NCBI RefSeq assembly: GCF_030317115.1
Contig: NZ_JASZYF010000010.1
Location: 62,001 to 126,000, forward strand
Direction: 5' to 3'
DNA from: Variovorax gracilis
GTDB lineage: Bacteria; Pseudomonadota; Gammaproteobacteria; Burkholderiales; Burkholderiaceae_C
Length of the DNA stretch: 64,000 bases
Of this stretch, positions 1 to 10,337 are shown one piece after another. Both the position numbers and the translations under genes were made by a program. Within the stretch, counting starts at the first letter, position 1. Every line of letters starts with the position of its first letter. The notes beneath the pieces are model-generated. The model had not been told where the DNA came from and ran no database searches. It saw only the letters and a program-made list of their open reading frames with translations.

Positions 1-3
1 GAA

Positions 4-486
4 GTGATCGAGCGCATCCGCAGCGCGCGTCGTGGCTTTGACGGCGCACGTGGCCTGGCCGCGTTGCTCCTTGCCGCGATCGTCTCCTCGCTGCTGGTCG
101 TTGCCGACCGGCTGATGTCCACCTCGGAAGAGGGCGGTCTGCTGGTCGCCTGGGTGGTGCTCTGGGGCGTGGCTTTCGTTGCCATCGCGCTCTTTGCCAG
201 CACGGCCCGCGCCGTGGCTACCCGCGCGGTCGCTTCGGCCCGTGGCGCCTCCCGCCGCCGCGCCGCAGCGCGCGCCGACGAGCAGTTCATGGCGTACGCC
301 AAGCATGACCCGCGCATCCTTCGCGACCTGCAGGCGATCAGCACCCGCCAGGAAGCGGCAGACGTCGCGGCTCCCGTCACCGCCAAGGAGCAAGCGATCG
401 AAGTGGTCGCCAAGCGTTCCGCCAACGTGCGCACGCCGACGCTACACGAAGCGATGCGCCGCGTGAATCTTGGCCAGTACTATTGA
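4..486 (+). CDS. Hypothetical two-helix membrane protein (start near window edge)
   Basis: The 160-residue product has two hydrophobic segments, at about residues 17-34 and 47-65, followed by a basic Ala/Arg-rich cytoplasmic-looking stretch and a soluble tail that ends in Gln-Tyr-Tyr. It reads from a GTG three bases inside the window, so the real start could lie upstream and the gene may be 5'-truncated here. A strong intrinsic terminator follows the stop, which supports a genuine transcription unit. I do not recognise a family with a known function; a small inner-membrane protein is all that can be said. Confidence 0.6.
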   Translation: MIERIRSARRGFDGARGLAALLLAAIVSSLLVVADRLMSTSEEGGLLVAWVVLWGVAFVAIALFASTARAVATRAVASARGASRRRAAARADEQFMAYAKHDPRILRDLQAISTRQEAADVAAPVTAKEQAIEVVAKRSANVRTPTLHEAMRRVNLGQYY

Positions 487-517
487 TCCTCACGCCAGCC
501 GCCCCATAGGCCCCAAC

Positions 518-545
518 AAAAAGCCCCGCAATGCGGGGCTTTTTC
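518..545 (+). terminator. Rho-independent terminator
   Basis: A perfect GC-rich stem, AAGCCCCGC paired with GCGGGGCTT around a two-base loop, runs straight into a T tract. It ends the upstream membrane-protein transcript about 30 bases after its stop codon. The A-run on the other side could make it work for the converging pckG transcript too. Confidence 0.9.
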
Positions 546-552
546 GTTGGTG

Positions 553-633
553 AAACACCGCGGATCCGGCTCTGCTGGTCCGCCGGTGTTGCCTCCCGAA
601 GGGGGCTGGGCGGCGGAAGCCTGGGGGGCGAGC
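553..633 (-). repeat. Dispersed intergenic repeat, A-type copy 1
   Basis: Read on the minus strand this copy begins directly after the pckG stop codon with the head CTCGCCCCCCAGGCTT. It contains the two hairpins typical of the family: a C-run/G-run stem and the CCGG-type stem that ends in CCGCGGTGTT. See the copies at 8230, 23216, 24153, 26654, 37446, 50029 and 51972. Confidence 0.8.
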
Positions 634-2481
634 TCAGGCCGCCAGACGCTGCTCGATAGCAGCCTTGGTGGCCGGCAGTTCCTTCGGCAGGTGATGCGCC
701 AGCTGCTGGAACAGTTCAGAGTGCAACTTCAGTTCAGCCTCCCAGGCCGCCTTGTCGATGCTGGTGACGGTGTCGAACTGCGCGGCGCTGAAGTCCAGCC
801 CGGTCCAGTTGAGGTCTTCATAGCGCGGGCTGACGCCAAAGACGTGGTCGGTGCCGTTGCCCTGGCCCTCGATGCGGTCGATCATCCACTTCAGGACGCG
901 CATGTTCTCGCCGTAGCCCGGCCAGACGAACTTGCCGTCCGCGCCCTTGCGGAACCAGTTGGTCGTGTAGATCTTCGGCACCTTGGCGCCCGCGGCCTCG
1001 AGCTTCTTGCCCAGGTCCAGCCAGTGCTGGAAGTAATCGCTCATGTTGTAGCCGGCGAAGGGCAGCATCGCGAACGGATCGCGGCGCACCACGCCTTGCT
1101 GGCCGGCGGCTGCGGCGGTGGTTTCGGAGCCCATGGTCGCGGCCATGTAGACGCCTTCGACCCAATTGCGGGCTTCGGTCACCAGCGGCACGGTGGTCGA
1201 GCGGCGGCCGCCGAAGATGAAGGCGTCGATCGCGACGCCCTTCGGATCGTCCCAGGCTTCGTCGAGCGCCGGATTGTTGATGGCGGCGACGGTGAAGCGT
1301 GCATTCGGGTGGGCGGCCTTGGCGCCGGATTCCTTGGCGATGGCCGGCGTCCAGTCCTTGCCTTGCCAGTCGATGGCGTGCGCAGGCGCGTCGCCCATGC
1401 CTTCCCACCAGACGTCGCCGTCATCGGTGAGCGCCACGTTCGTGAAGATCACGTCGCGGTCGAGGCTGGCCATGCAGTTCGGATTGGTCTGCATGTTGGT
1501 GCCGGGCGCGACACCGAAGTAGCCGGCTTCCGGGTTGATGGCGTGGAGCTTGCCGTCGGCGCCGGGCTTGATCCAGGCGATGTCGTCGCCGATCGTCGTG
1601 ACCTTCCAGCCCTCGAAGCCGGCCGGCGGGATCAGCATCGCGAAGTTGGTCTTGCCGCAGGCGCTCGGGAACGCGGCGGCCACGTGGTACTTTTTGCCCT
1701 GGGGATTGGTCACGCCGAGGATCAGCATGTGCTCGGCGAGCCAGCCTTCGTCGCGGCCCATGTTCGATGCGATGCGCAGCGCGAAGCACTTCTTGCCGAG
1801 CAGGGCATTGCCGCCGTAGCCCGAGCCGTAGCTCCAGATCTCGCGCGTCTCGGGATAGTGGACGATGTACTTCGTCTTGTTGCAGGGCCAGGCCACGTCC
1901 TTCTGGCCGGCTTCGAGCGGGGCGCCCACGGTGTGGACGCAGGGCACGAATTCGCCGTCGACACCGAGTACCTCGTACACGGCCTTGCCCATGCGGGTCA
2001 TGATCTTCATGTTGACCGCCACGTAGGGGCTGTCGGACAACTCGATGCCGATGTGCGCGATCGGCGAGCCGAGCGGGCCCATGCTGAAGGGCACGACATA
2101 CATCGTGCGGCCCTTCATGCAGCCGTCGAACAGCGGCTGCAGGGTGGCGCGCATTTCCGCCGGGGCCATCCAGTTGTTGGTGGGGCCGGCGTCTTCCTTG
2201 TTGGCGGAACAGATGAAGGTGCGGTCCTCGACGCGAGCGACGTCGCTCGGATCGGAGGTTGCGAGGAAGGAGTTGGGCCGCTTGGCCGGGTTGAGCTTCT
2301 TGAAGGTGCCGGCATCGACCATCAACTGGCAGAGGCGGTCGTACTCTTCGGCACTGCCGTCGCACCAGTGGATGTTGGCGGGCTTGCACAGCGCGGCCAT
2401 ATCGGCCACCCAGGCGATCAGCTTCGCGTTCTTGACGTAGGAGGGTGCCTGCATGGCAAGACCCTTCAGCGGTGCGTTCAT
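634..2481 (-). CDS. pckG: Phosphoenolpyruvate carboxykinase (GTP)
   Basis: Cytosolic gluconeogenic enzyme converting oxaloacetate and GTP to phosphoenolpyruvate, GDP and CO2. The 615-residue length and the motif FPSACGKTN at residues 271-279 are diagnostic of the GTP-dependent family: P-loop plus the hyper-reactive cysteine. The Mn-binding/substrate region and the NWFRKG segment near residue 495 are also present. ATG start preceded by AGGAGAT with good spacing on the minus strand. It is monocistronic, facing the upstream membrane-protein gene. GTP-type PEPCK is usual in Burkholderiales, where it lets cells grow on the amino and organic acids that several other operons in this window degrade. 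No promoter could be picked out in the 212 bases upstream. Confidence 0.97.
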   Translation of the reverse strand: MNAPLKGLAMQAPSYVKNAKLIAWVADMAALCKPANIHWCDGSAEEYDRLCQLMVDAGTFKKLNPAKRPNSFLATSDPSDVARVEDRTFICSANKEDAGPTNNWMAPAEMRATLQPLFDGCMKGRTMYVVPFSMGPLGSPIAHIGIELSDSPYVAVNMKIMTRMGKAVYEVLGVDGEFVPCVHTVGAPLEAGQKDVAWPCNKTKYIVHYPETREIWSYGSGYGGNALLGKKCFALRIASNMGRDEGWLAEHMLILGVTNPQGKKYHVAAAFPSACGKTNFAMLIPPAGFEGWKVTTIGDDIAWIKPGADGKLHAINPEAGYFGVAPGTNMQTNPNCMASLDRDVIFTNVALTDDGDVWWEGMGDAPAHAIDWQGKDWTPAIAKESGAKAAHPNARFTVAAINNPALDEAWDDPKGVAIDAFIFGGRRSTTVPLVTEARNWVEGVYMAATMGSETTAAAAGQQGVVRRDPFAMLPFAGYNMSDYFQHWLDLGKKLEAAGAKVPKIYTTNWFRKGADGKFVWPGYGENMRVLKWMIDRIEGQGNGTDHVFGVSPRYEDLNWTGLDFSAAQFDTVTSIDKAAWEAELKLHSELFQQLAHHLPKELPATKAAIEQRLAA

Positions 2482-2693
2482 CGTCTATCTCCTAAGTTGA
2501 AAATCGTCTTTTCGAACGGGACTCGGTTGCCTCGACGGCGAGATCCGTTGGAAAAAACGCTTCCGTCTCGGGAGAACGGCTGCATGGCAGCCGGTACGGA
2601 CCGGAGAACAGAGGCCGGCGACGGTGCCGACCTGGGCTGGCCTGGGGCGTCCAGCCGCAGCGAGGGCACCCGGTGCCTCACGCGCGGCCTGGT

Positions 2694-2846
2694 TCAGGCG
2701 ACGTAGATGGCGATCGACGCCAGCAGGAGCATCAGCACCCCGCCGACCAGCGGCAGCACCAGCGGCATGAGGTGGACGATCGACTCGACCGCGTCTTTTT
2801 CGACCGCGGCTGCGTGGCCGGGTTCGATAGGGGTGGGGTGGGACAT
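2694..2846 (-). CDS. Small single-pass membrane protein, 50 residues
   Basis: Starts at the ATG preceded by AAGGA on the minus strand, giving 50 residues; a longer in-frame reading has no ribosome site. A short His/Pro/Glu N-terminal part is followed by one transmembrane helix (about residues 25-47, LMPLVLPLVGGVLMLLLASI) that ends almost at the C-terminus. It lies alone between pckG and ilvA. I do not recognise the family. Clear ribosome site and membrane-protein composition make a real gene likely. Confidence 0.65.
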   Translation of the reverse strand: MSHPTPIEPGHAAAVEKDAVESIVHLMPLVLPLVGGVLMLLLASIAIYVA

Positions 2847-2936
2847 TGGAGTTCCTTGGGTTCTCAAGACTGAAACCATTTTACCGACTGGTCCAGCGGT
2901 CGCGGTCTAGGGGGTTCCCAGACCCCTGGGGGTGCG

Positions 2937-4184
2937 TCATCTCTGCTCGTCGGCCTCGAAACCGGCCGCGCGCAAGGCGTCCAGCACGGCCGAAAGATGC
3001 TCGCGGCCGCGGGTCTGCAGCACCAGCTCGATGTCGACGTTCTGGGCCGCCAGCATGGTGAAAGCGCGCTGGTGGTGCACCTCGTCGATGTTGGCGCCTG
3101 CTTCGGCCACGGTGGCGGTGATATGGGCCAGGGAGCCCGGCACGTCACGCGCACTGACCCGCACCCGCGCCAGCCGCCCGGCCCGGACCATGCCCCGTTC
3201 GATGATGGCCGCCAGCAGCAGGGGATCGATGTTGCCGCCCGAGAGCACGAGCCCGACGCGCTTGCCCTTGAAGCGCTCCGGATGCCGGATCAGCGCGGCC
3301 AGCCCGGCGGCGCCAGCGCCTTCGACCAGGGTCTTCTCGATTTCCAGCAGCATCAGGACTGCCTGCTCGATATCGCCCTCGTCGACCAGCAGCAGGTCGT
3401 CGACCTGGCTGGCGATGATGTCGCGTGTCAGCAGGCCCGGCGTGCCCACCGCGATGCCTTCGGCGATCGTGCTGGCGCCTTGCGGATGGTGCGTGCCCTG
3501 CACGGCGTTGACCATCGCCGGAAAGCGCGTCGTCTGGACGCCGACGATTTCGATGCCGGGCTTGCGGGCGCGTGCGGCGATTGCCATGCCGGCGATCAGT
3601 CCGCCGCCGCCGACCGACACCACCAGCGCGTCGAGGTCGGGGACCGCATCCAGCATCTCCAGCGCCACCGTGCCCTGTCCGGCGATGATGGCCTCATCGT
3701 CGTAGGGGTGGACGAAAGTGAGTCCTTCGCGCTCCGCCAGTGCCAATGCGTGGGCACGCGCCGCATCGAGCGAGTCGCCGTGCAGAACGACTTCGGCGCC
3801 GAAACCGCGCGTCCGCTCGATCTTCACGCCCGGCGTGAAGCGCGGCATCACGATCAGCGCCCGCAGCCCGAGGCGCTGTGCGTGGTAGGCCACGCCCTGG
3901 GCGTGATTGCCCGCGGACATGGCGATCACACCCCGCGTGCCACCCTCCGAGAGATCGACCAGCTTGTTACATGCGCCCCGTTCCTTGAACGAGGCGGTGA
4001 ACTGCAGGTTCTCGAACTTGAGGAAAACCTGCGCTCCGACGATTTCGGAGAGCGTGCGCGATTCCACGCACGGCGTGTCGAGCACCTGCCCGTGCAGGCG
4101 ACTCGCGGCGCGTTCGATGTGTTCGATTCCAACCATCCGGGGAATTGTGGCCGGAATTGCAACTTCCGCGCTGTTACCCGTCAT
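2937..4184 (-). CDS. ilvA: Threonine ammonia-lyase (PLP-dependent, with ACT domain)
   Basis: Deaminates L-threonine (and serine) to 2-oxobutyrate, the entry to isoleucine synthesis or threonine breakdown. The PLP lysine sits in SFKERG at residues 65-70 and the phosphate-binding GGGGL at 192-196. A single ACT-like regulatory domain occupies about residues 335-415. At 415 residues it matches the short ilvA/tdcB-like type with one ACT domain rather than the 500-residue biosynthetic form with two, so either the biosynthetic or the catabolic role is possible. Start chosen at the ATG preceded by GGGGAAG; an ATG six codons further upstream lacks a ribosome site. Only 73 bases separate it from the divergent AAA+ ATPase gene. 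Confidence 0.93.
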   Translation of the reverse strand: MTGNSAEVAIPATIPRMVGIEHIERAASRLHGQVLDTPCVESRTLSEIVGAQVFLKFENLQFTASFKERGACNKLVDLSEGGTRGVIAMSAGNHAQGVAYHAQRLGLRALIVMPRFTPGVKIERTRGFGAEVVLHGDSLDAARAHALALAEREGLTFVHPYDDEAIIAGQGTVALEMLDAVPDLDALVVSVGGGGLIAGMAIAARARKPGIEIVGVQTTRFPAMVNAVQGTHHPQGASTIAEGIAVGTPGLLTRDIIASQVDDLLLVDEGDIEQAVLMLLEIEKTLVEGAGAAGLAALIRHPERFKGKRVGLVLSGGNIDPLLLAAIIERGMVRAGRLARVRVSARDVPGSLAHITATVAEAGANIDEVHHQRAFTMLAAQNVDIELVLQTRGREHLSAVLDALRAAGFEADEQR

Positions 4185-4257
4185 GAGGCTTCCCCAAGCC
4201 AAAAGTCTGCGTTATGGTCGCGCTCAGATTCAGTTTGCGCTCAATGGGGGATTCCCG

Positions 4258-6579
4258 ATGGTCAAGCGTTCCGGCGTCGATGTCGTGGCTGCGGTTCCCC
4301 GCGGCCATGCATTGCCATCGCCCGGACTCAAGGAAGCGCCGGTGCTCGAACTCATGTGTTCGCACTTCGTGCTGACCCTGGCGGCCAAGCAAGGCCCGCG
4401 CTTCAACGTGCGTCGCGACCTCAACGGACTGCTTTCGCTCACGGGCCGCCATCTCGTATGGCCCCTGCCGGTCCTCCAACGCTTGCGCGAGTTCCTGGGG
4501 CGCCGCTGCGCCGGCAACGAGATCTGGAAGGGCGTCGAGGACTACGACGGCCGCACGCTGCTCGAACGGCACGGCGTCTGGCGCGGGCCTTATGAAGAAG
4601 GCACCCTGTTCTTCTATCTGGACGAATACGCCAAGGACCAGCCGAAGGACCTGCTGTCGGTACTGTCCGTCACGCGCGACTGGCTCACGCATGCGCTGCG
4701 CAAGCAGTCCACCCTGGTCGAAAAGAACATCGACGCGCTCGCCGGGCTGCTGCAGCTCAACAAGGCGGAACGTGCGCTGCTGCTCTACGGCACGCTCGCG
4801 CGCTACCAGCGCGACTTGCGCTCGCTGCTGGTCGAGTTCAAGGTCAACAACGCGCCGGAGGCCTATGCGGCCATCGCCGAAGTGGCTGGCGTCAACGCCA
4901 GCGAGGTGGGCGAGGCGCTGCGCGCGGGGTCGCGCCTGGAGCGCATCGGCCTGGTCGAGAACCTGATTTCCGAACACAACATCACCGATCTCGCCGATCT
5001 CATGAAGGTCAGCGAGAAGCTCCCGCCAGTGTTGATGCGCGAATATCGTGACCGCAACGAACTGATGGCCGTGTTCACGCGCCCCTCTGCCAAGAGTTCG
5101 CTGTCGGTGCACGACTTTTCCTTCGTCGAGGACGATGCGCAGATGCTGGTGACGCTGCTGCGCGCGGCTGTGGCTCGCAAGGAGCCGGGCGTCAACGTGC
5201 TGCTCTACGGCCCGCCCGGCACCGGCAAGACCGAATTGGCCAAGGTCGTCGCGCAGGCCGCGGGGCTTGAGTTGTTCGAGGTCGAATACGCCGACCGCGA
5301 CGGCAACTCGCTCTCGGGGCGCGACCGCTACCGTTCGCTCCAGATCGCACAGGTGTTCCTCAAAGGCAGCGAACAGGCCGCGCTGCTTTTCGATGAAGTG
5401 GAAGACGTCTTCCCGCCGATCAGCACCGAGGCCGCGCAGATCATGGCGCGCGCCGAGCAAATTCCTTCGCCCACCAGCGGCAGCGTGAGCGGCAAGGCCT
5501 GGGTGAACCAGATCCTCGAATCGAATGCGGTGCCGACGCTGTGGGTCACCAACCGCATCGAGCAGATCGATCCGGCGTTCCGCCGCCGCTTCGCCTATCA
5601 CCTCGAGCTGAAATCGCCGCCGCCGGGTGCGCGCGAGCAACTGGTGCGCAGGACGCTCGAAGGCGTTGCCGTGTCGGAAGCCTTCACCGCCAAGCTGGCA
5701 GGCCGCAAGGGCCTGACGCCCGCGCAGATCCGCACGGCGGTGCGCTTCGCGGAACTCGCGATGACCGATGGCGGTTCGGTCGAGGTCCTGATCGAGCGCC
5801 AGCTCAAGAACGCCGACCTGGCGCTGGGCACGCTCGACACCTTGGGCGCACGCCGCAGCGTCACCACCTACGACCTCGCGATGCTGAACGTCGAGACGCG
5901 CTTCGAGATTCCGCGCATCGTCGAGGCGCTGAAGGCGCGCGGCCACGGCACCCTGTGCTTCTACGGCGCGCCGGGCACCGGCAAGACCGCGCTCGCCGAG
6001 CACATCGCCAAGGCGATCGGCCGGCCGCTGATCATCAAGCAGGCGAGCGACCTCATGAGCAAGTACGTCGGCGAGACCGAGCAGAACATGGCCGCCATGT
6101 TCAAGGAAGCGGAAGCGGAGAAGGCGATCCTGCTGCTCGACGAGGCCGACAGCTTCCTGCAGGACCGCCGCGGCGCGCAACGTACCTACGAAGTGACCGA
6201 AGTCAACGAGATGCTGCAGGGCATGGAGCGCTTCGACGGCATCTTCGTGTGCACCACCAACCTGCTCGACCGCATCGACCAGGCGGCGTTGCGCCGCTTC
6301 ACCTTCAAGATCAAGTTCATGCCCTTGACCGGCGAGCAGCGCGAGCGCATGTTTGTCACCGAAGCCCTCGACGGCGACGCGATGCGTCTGACGAGCGAGA
6401 TCAAGTTTCGGCTGGCCAAGCTCTCGCAGCTTTGCCCGGGCGATTTCGCGGCCGTGAAAAGGCAAACGGATATCCTTGCGGTTTCGTTCTCGGCCAGCGA
6501 GTTCCTCGACCAGCTGGACGCCGAGCATCGGATCAAGCCGGAAGTGCGTGAATCGCGCGGCATCGGCTTCGTCCAATAA
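4258..6579 (+). CDS. Tandem AAA+ ATPase of unknown target
   Basis: A 773-residue cytosolic protein with an N-terminal helical region (about 1-280) and two AAA+ modules. The first has Walker A GPPGTGKT near residue 318 and Walker B ALLFDEVED. The second has GAPGTGKT near residue 569 and Walker B ILLLDEADS followed by the sensor-1 CTTN. Arg residues after DPAFRRRF and QAALRRF fit the arginine-finger/second region of homology. Both modules look catalytically intact. The start at 4258 follows a purine-rich stretch; the open frame upstream overlaps ilvA on the other strand and is a shadow. Domain plan resembles CDC48/FtsH-class remodelling ATPases, but no protease, DNA-binding or membrane domain is attached, so substrate and role are unknown. 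Confidence 0.85.
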   Translation: MVKRSGVDVVAAVPRGHALPSPGLKEAPVLELMCSHFVLTLAAKQGPRFNVRRDLNGLLSLTGRHLVWPLPVLQRLREFLGRRCAGNEIWKGVEDYDGRTLLERHGVWRGPYEEGTLFFYLDEYAKDQPKDLLSVLSVTRDWLTHALRKQSTLVEKNIDALAGLLQLNKAERALLLYGTLARYQRDLRSLLVEFKVNNAPEAYAAIAEVAGVNASEVGEALRAGSRLERIGLVENLISEHNITDLADLMKVSEKLPPVLMREYRDRNELMAVFTRPSAKSSLSVHDFSFVEDDAQMLVTLLRAAVARKEPGVNVLLYGPPGTGKTELAKVVAQAAGLELFEVEYADRDGNSLSGRDRYRSLQIAQVFLKGSEQAALLFDEVEDVFPPISTEAAQIMARAEQIPSPTSGSVSGKAWVNQILESNAVPTLWVTNRIEQIDPAFRRRFAYHLELKSPPPGAREQLVRRTLEGVAVSEAFTAKLAGRKGLTPAQIRTAVRFAELAMTDGGSVEVLIERQLKNADLALGTLDTLGARRSVTTYDLAMLNVETRFEIPRIVEALKARGHGTLCFYGAPGTGKTALAEHIAKAIGRPLIIKQASDLMSKYVGETEQNMAAMFKEAEAEKAILLLDEADSFLQDRRGAQRTYEVTEVNEMLQGMERFDGIFVCTTNLLDRIDQAALRRFTFKIKFMPLTGEQRERMFVTEALDGDAMRLTSEIKFRLAKLSQLCPGDFAAVKRQTDILAVSFSASEFLDQLDAEHRIKPEVRESRGIGFVQ

Positions 6580-6629
6580 GACCACCATGACGGCAGCGCC
6601 GGACGCGGCGCGCGCAGAGGAATTCACAG

Positions 6630-8198
6630 ATGAGGGACTTCCGGACCAGGGGCCCGGCGCGCAGCGCTGCGGCCGTAGCCATGCTGGCGATCGTTGCAGT
6701 TTTCGCCGGCTGCGGCGGTGGAGGCGGTGGAGGCGGTGGAGGCGGAGCGGCCTTGCCCTTGGCAGTGGCGCCCGTCGTGCCCGCGACGCCGAACGATGGA
6801 TCGATCGTTGCCGCGTCCACCGTGGCCGGCCAATGCGCCGCGCCGCGTTTCGGCGTCGACCCCGACACCGGTGCCGCCTTCCCCGACCGGCCCGGCTCGC
6901 TCGCTACCGAGAAGAGCTGGGTCCGCGCATGGATCGATGAAACCTACCTGTGGTTCGACGAAGTGCCCTCCGTTCTGGCCGCAGACTTCGCGACACCCAT
7001 CGACTACTTCGACGCCCTGAAAACGCCCAAGCTCACGGCCGGCGGCAACGCCAAGGACCGCTTTCACTTCACCATGGACACCGCGGACTATCGTGCGCTG
7101 TTCCAAAGCGGTATCGAGGTGGGTTATGGATTCGAGCTCGCCTTCCTGAACGCCGCACCGCCGCGCGACATTCGCGTTGCCTATACCGAACCCGGCACGC
7201 CGGCGTCGCAGGCAGCGATCGACCGTGGCGCCAAGGTGATCGCCATCGACGGCATCGACGTTGCCGCGGGCGCTGATGTCGTCGGGCTCAACGCGGGCCT
7301 CAGTCCGGCGCGAGAGGGCGAATCGCACAGCTTCAGGCTGCAAGCGACAGATGGCAGCGAGCGCACCGTCGCGCTGACGTCCACCCGCATCACGCGAACG
7401 CCGGTCCAGAACGTGAAGACGATCGCAACGGCCACCGGGCCGGTCGGCTACCTGCTCTTCAACGACCACGTGGCCACCGCGGAATCGCAGCTCATCGCGG
7501 CTGTCAACCAGCTCAAGGGCGCAGGCGTCGTCGACCTGGTCATCGACATGCGCTACAACGGCGGCGGCCTGCTCGACGTGGCAAGCGAGCTGGCCTACAT
7601 GGTCAGCTCGCCCGCCGCGACGACCGGCACCGTGTTCGAGCGACTGCAGTTCAACAGCAAGAATCCGTTCGGTCTCAACGCCGCGCAAACGATCATTCCC
7701 TTCCGTTCGACCTCGCGGGGCTTCTCGACCCCTGCGGGGCAGCCCCTGCCGCAACTCGGGCTGTCGCGCGTCACGGTACTGGCGGGCCCGGATACCTGTT
7801 CCGCGAGCGAGTCTGTCGTGAACAGCCTGCGAGGCGTGGGCGTCGCGGTCAACCTGATCGGCGACACCACCTGCGGCAAGCCGTACGGCTTCTACCCGGA
7901 AGACAACTGCGGCACCACCTACTTCGCGATCCAGTTCCAGGGTGTCAACCAGCAAGGCTTCGGCGACTACGGCGACGGCTTGTCGCCCACCTGCGTCGTG
8001 TCCGACGATTTCGGCCATGCGCTGGGCGATCCCGCCGAAGCCCGTCTCGCAGCGGCACTCGGCTTCCGCGCCACCGGGGCCTGCCCGGTGCCAGGACCAA
8101 GCAAGGCCGACGCGGGGCGCAGCAAGGCGGGGACGGGGGACATGCCCTACCTGATCCGGCCGCCGGCACGCGAGAACCGCATCATCACGCGCCCATAA
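6630..8198 (+). CDS. S41-family (C-terminal processing type) serine protease lipoprotein
   Basis: The 522-residue precursor has a signal peptide ending in a lipobox, VFAGC, with the lipidated Cys at residue 28. Eleven consecutive glycines follow as a flexible tether. A PDZ-like region lies about residues 165-255 and the S41 peptidase domain about 265-480. The Ser of TCSASE (residue 391/393) and Lys417 in TCGKPYG form the expected Ser-Lys catalytic pair. An AGAGGAA ribosome site precedes the ATG. It should be anchored in the envelope facing the periplasm or cell surface. The Cys pairs in the C-terminal part suggest disulfides. Substrate unknown; a short Lys/Arg-rich C-terminal tail is unusual. 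Confidence 0.88.
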   Translation: MRDFRTRGPARSAAAVAMLAIVAVFAGCGGGGGGGGGGGAALPLAVAPVVPATPNDGSIVAASTVAGQCAAPRFGVDPDTGAAFPDRPGSLATEKSWVRAWIDETYLWFDEVPSVLAADFATPIDYFDALKTPKLTAGGNAKDRFHFTMDTADYRALFQSGIEVGYGFELAFLNAAPPRDIRVAYTEPGTPASQAAIDRGAKVIAIDGIDVAAGADVVGLNAGLSPAREGESHSFRLQATDGSERTVALTSTRITRTPVQNVKTIATATGPVGYLLFNDHVATAESQLIAAVNQLKGAGVVDLVIDMRYNGGGLLDVASELAYMVSSPAATTGTVFERLQFNSKNPFGLNAAQTIIPFRSTSRGFSTPAGQPLPQLGLSRVTVLAGPDTCSASESVVNSLRGVGVAVNLIGDTTCGKPYGFYPEDNCGTTYFAIQFQGVNQQGFGDYGDGLSPTCVVSDDFGHALGDPAEARLAAALGFRATGACPVPGPSKADAGRSKAGTGDMPYLIRPPARENRIITRP

Positions 8199-8229
8199 GG
8201 CGCCTGCCGCGAGGCTGAGGTCCAGGAAT

Positions 8230-8314
8230 ACCGCGGATCGGGCTTTCCCGATCCGCTGCCATGGCTCCCGGCACGGGGTGGGCGGCCACACGAGTGGGCA
8301 AGCCCGGGGGCGAG
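8230..8314 (-). repeat. Dispersed intergenic repeat, A-type copy 2
   Basis: On the minus strand it starts immediately after the recQ stop (TGA then CTCGCCCCCGGGCTTGCCCA). It carries the family hairpins, here a GATCGGGAAAGCCCGATC stem before CCGCGG. Orientation relative to the preceding gene is the same as in copy 1. Confidence 0.75.
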
Positions 8315-10195
<1,881 letters not shown>

Positions 10196-10198
10196 GAT

Positions 10199-10262
10199 GC
10201 TATGGTTCTGATAGCTGCTCGCGCCCGCACGGCGCGGGGATTGAAGCCCGGGTGGGCTCCGA
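10199..10262 (+). repeat. Possible degenerate ATAGCTGCT-type Comamonadaceae repeat
   Basis: The stretch containing TTCTGATAGCTGCTCGCGCC and an inverted CCCGC/GCGGG element looks like a degraded member of a short GC-rich intergenic repeat that I associate with Comamonadaceae genomes. It lies just upstream of recQ. Only one copy is in the window, so this rests on recognition rather than on comparison within the sequence. Confidence 0.3.
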
Positions 10263-10337
10263 ACAGCACGCGTCCTCCCGGACCGCGCGGCACCGATTGT
10301 CTCAGCCTTGCCCGTAGTTCGCCGGTGCCGCGCCGGA

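Noticed and set aside
547..2706. 719-codon open frame on the plus strand opposite pckG
   Set aside because: High-GC shadow of a clearly conserved gene; composition rich in Arg/Gly/His/Val repeats, no ribosome site and no recognisable domain.
4174..6627. 817-codon minus-strand open frame opposite the AAA+ ATPase
   Set aside because: Shadow frame; the plus-strand frame has two complete AAA+ modules.
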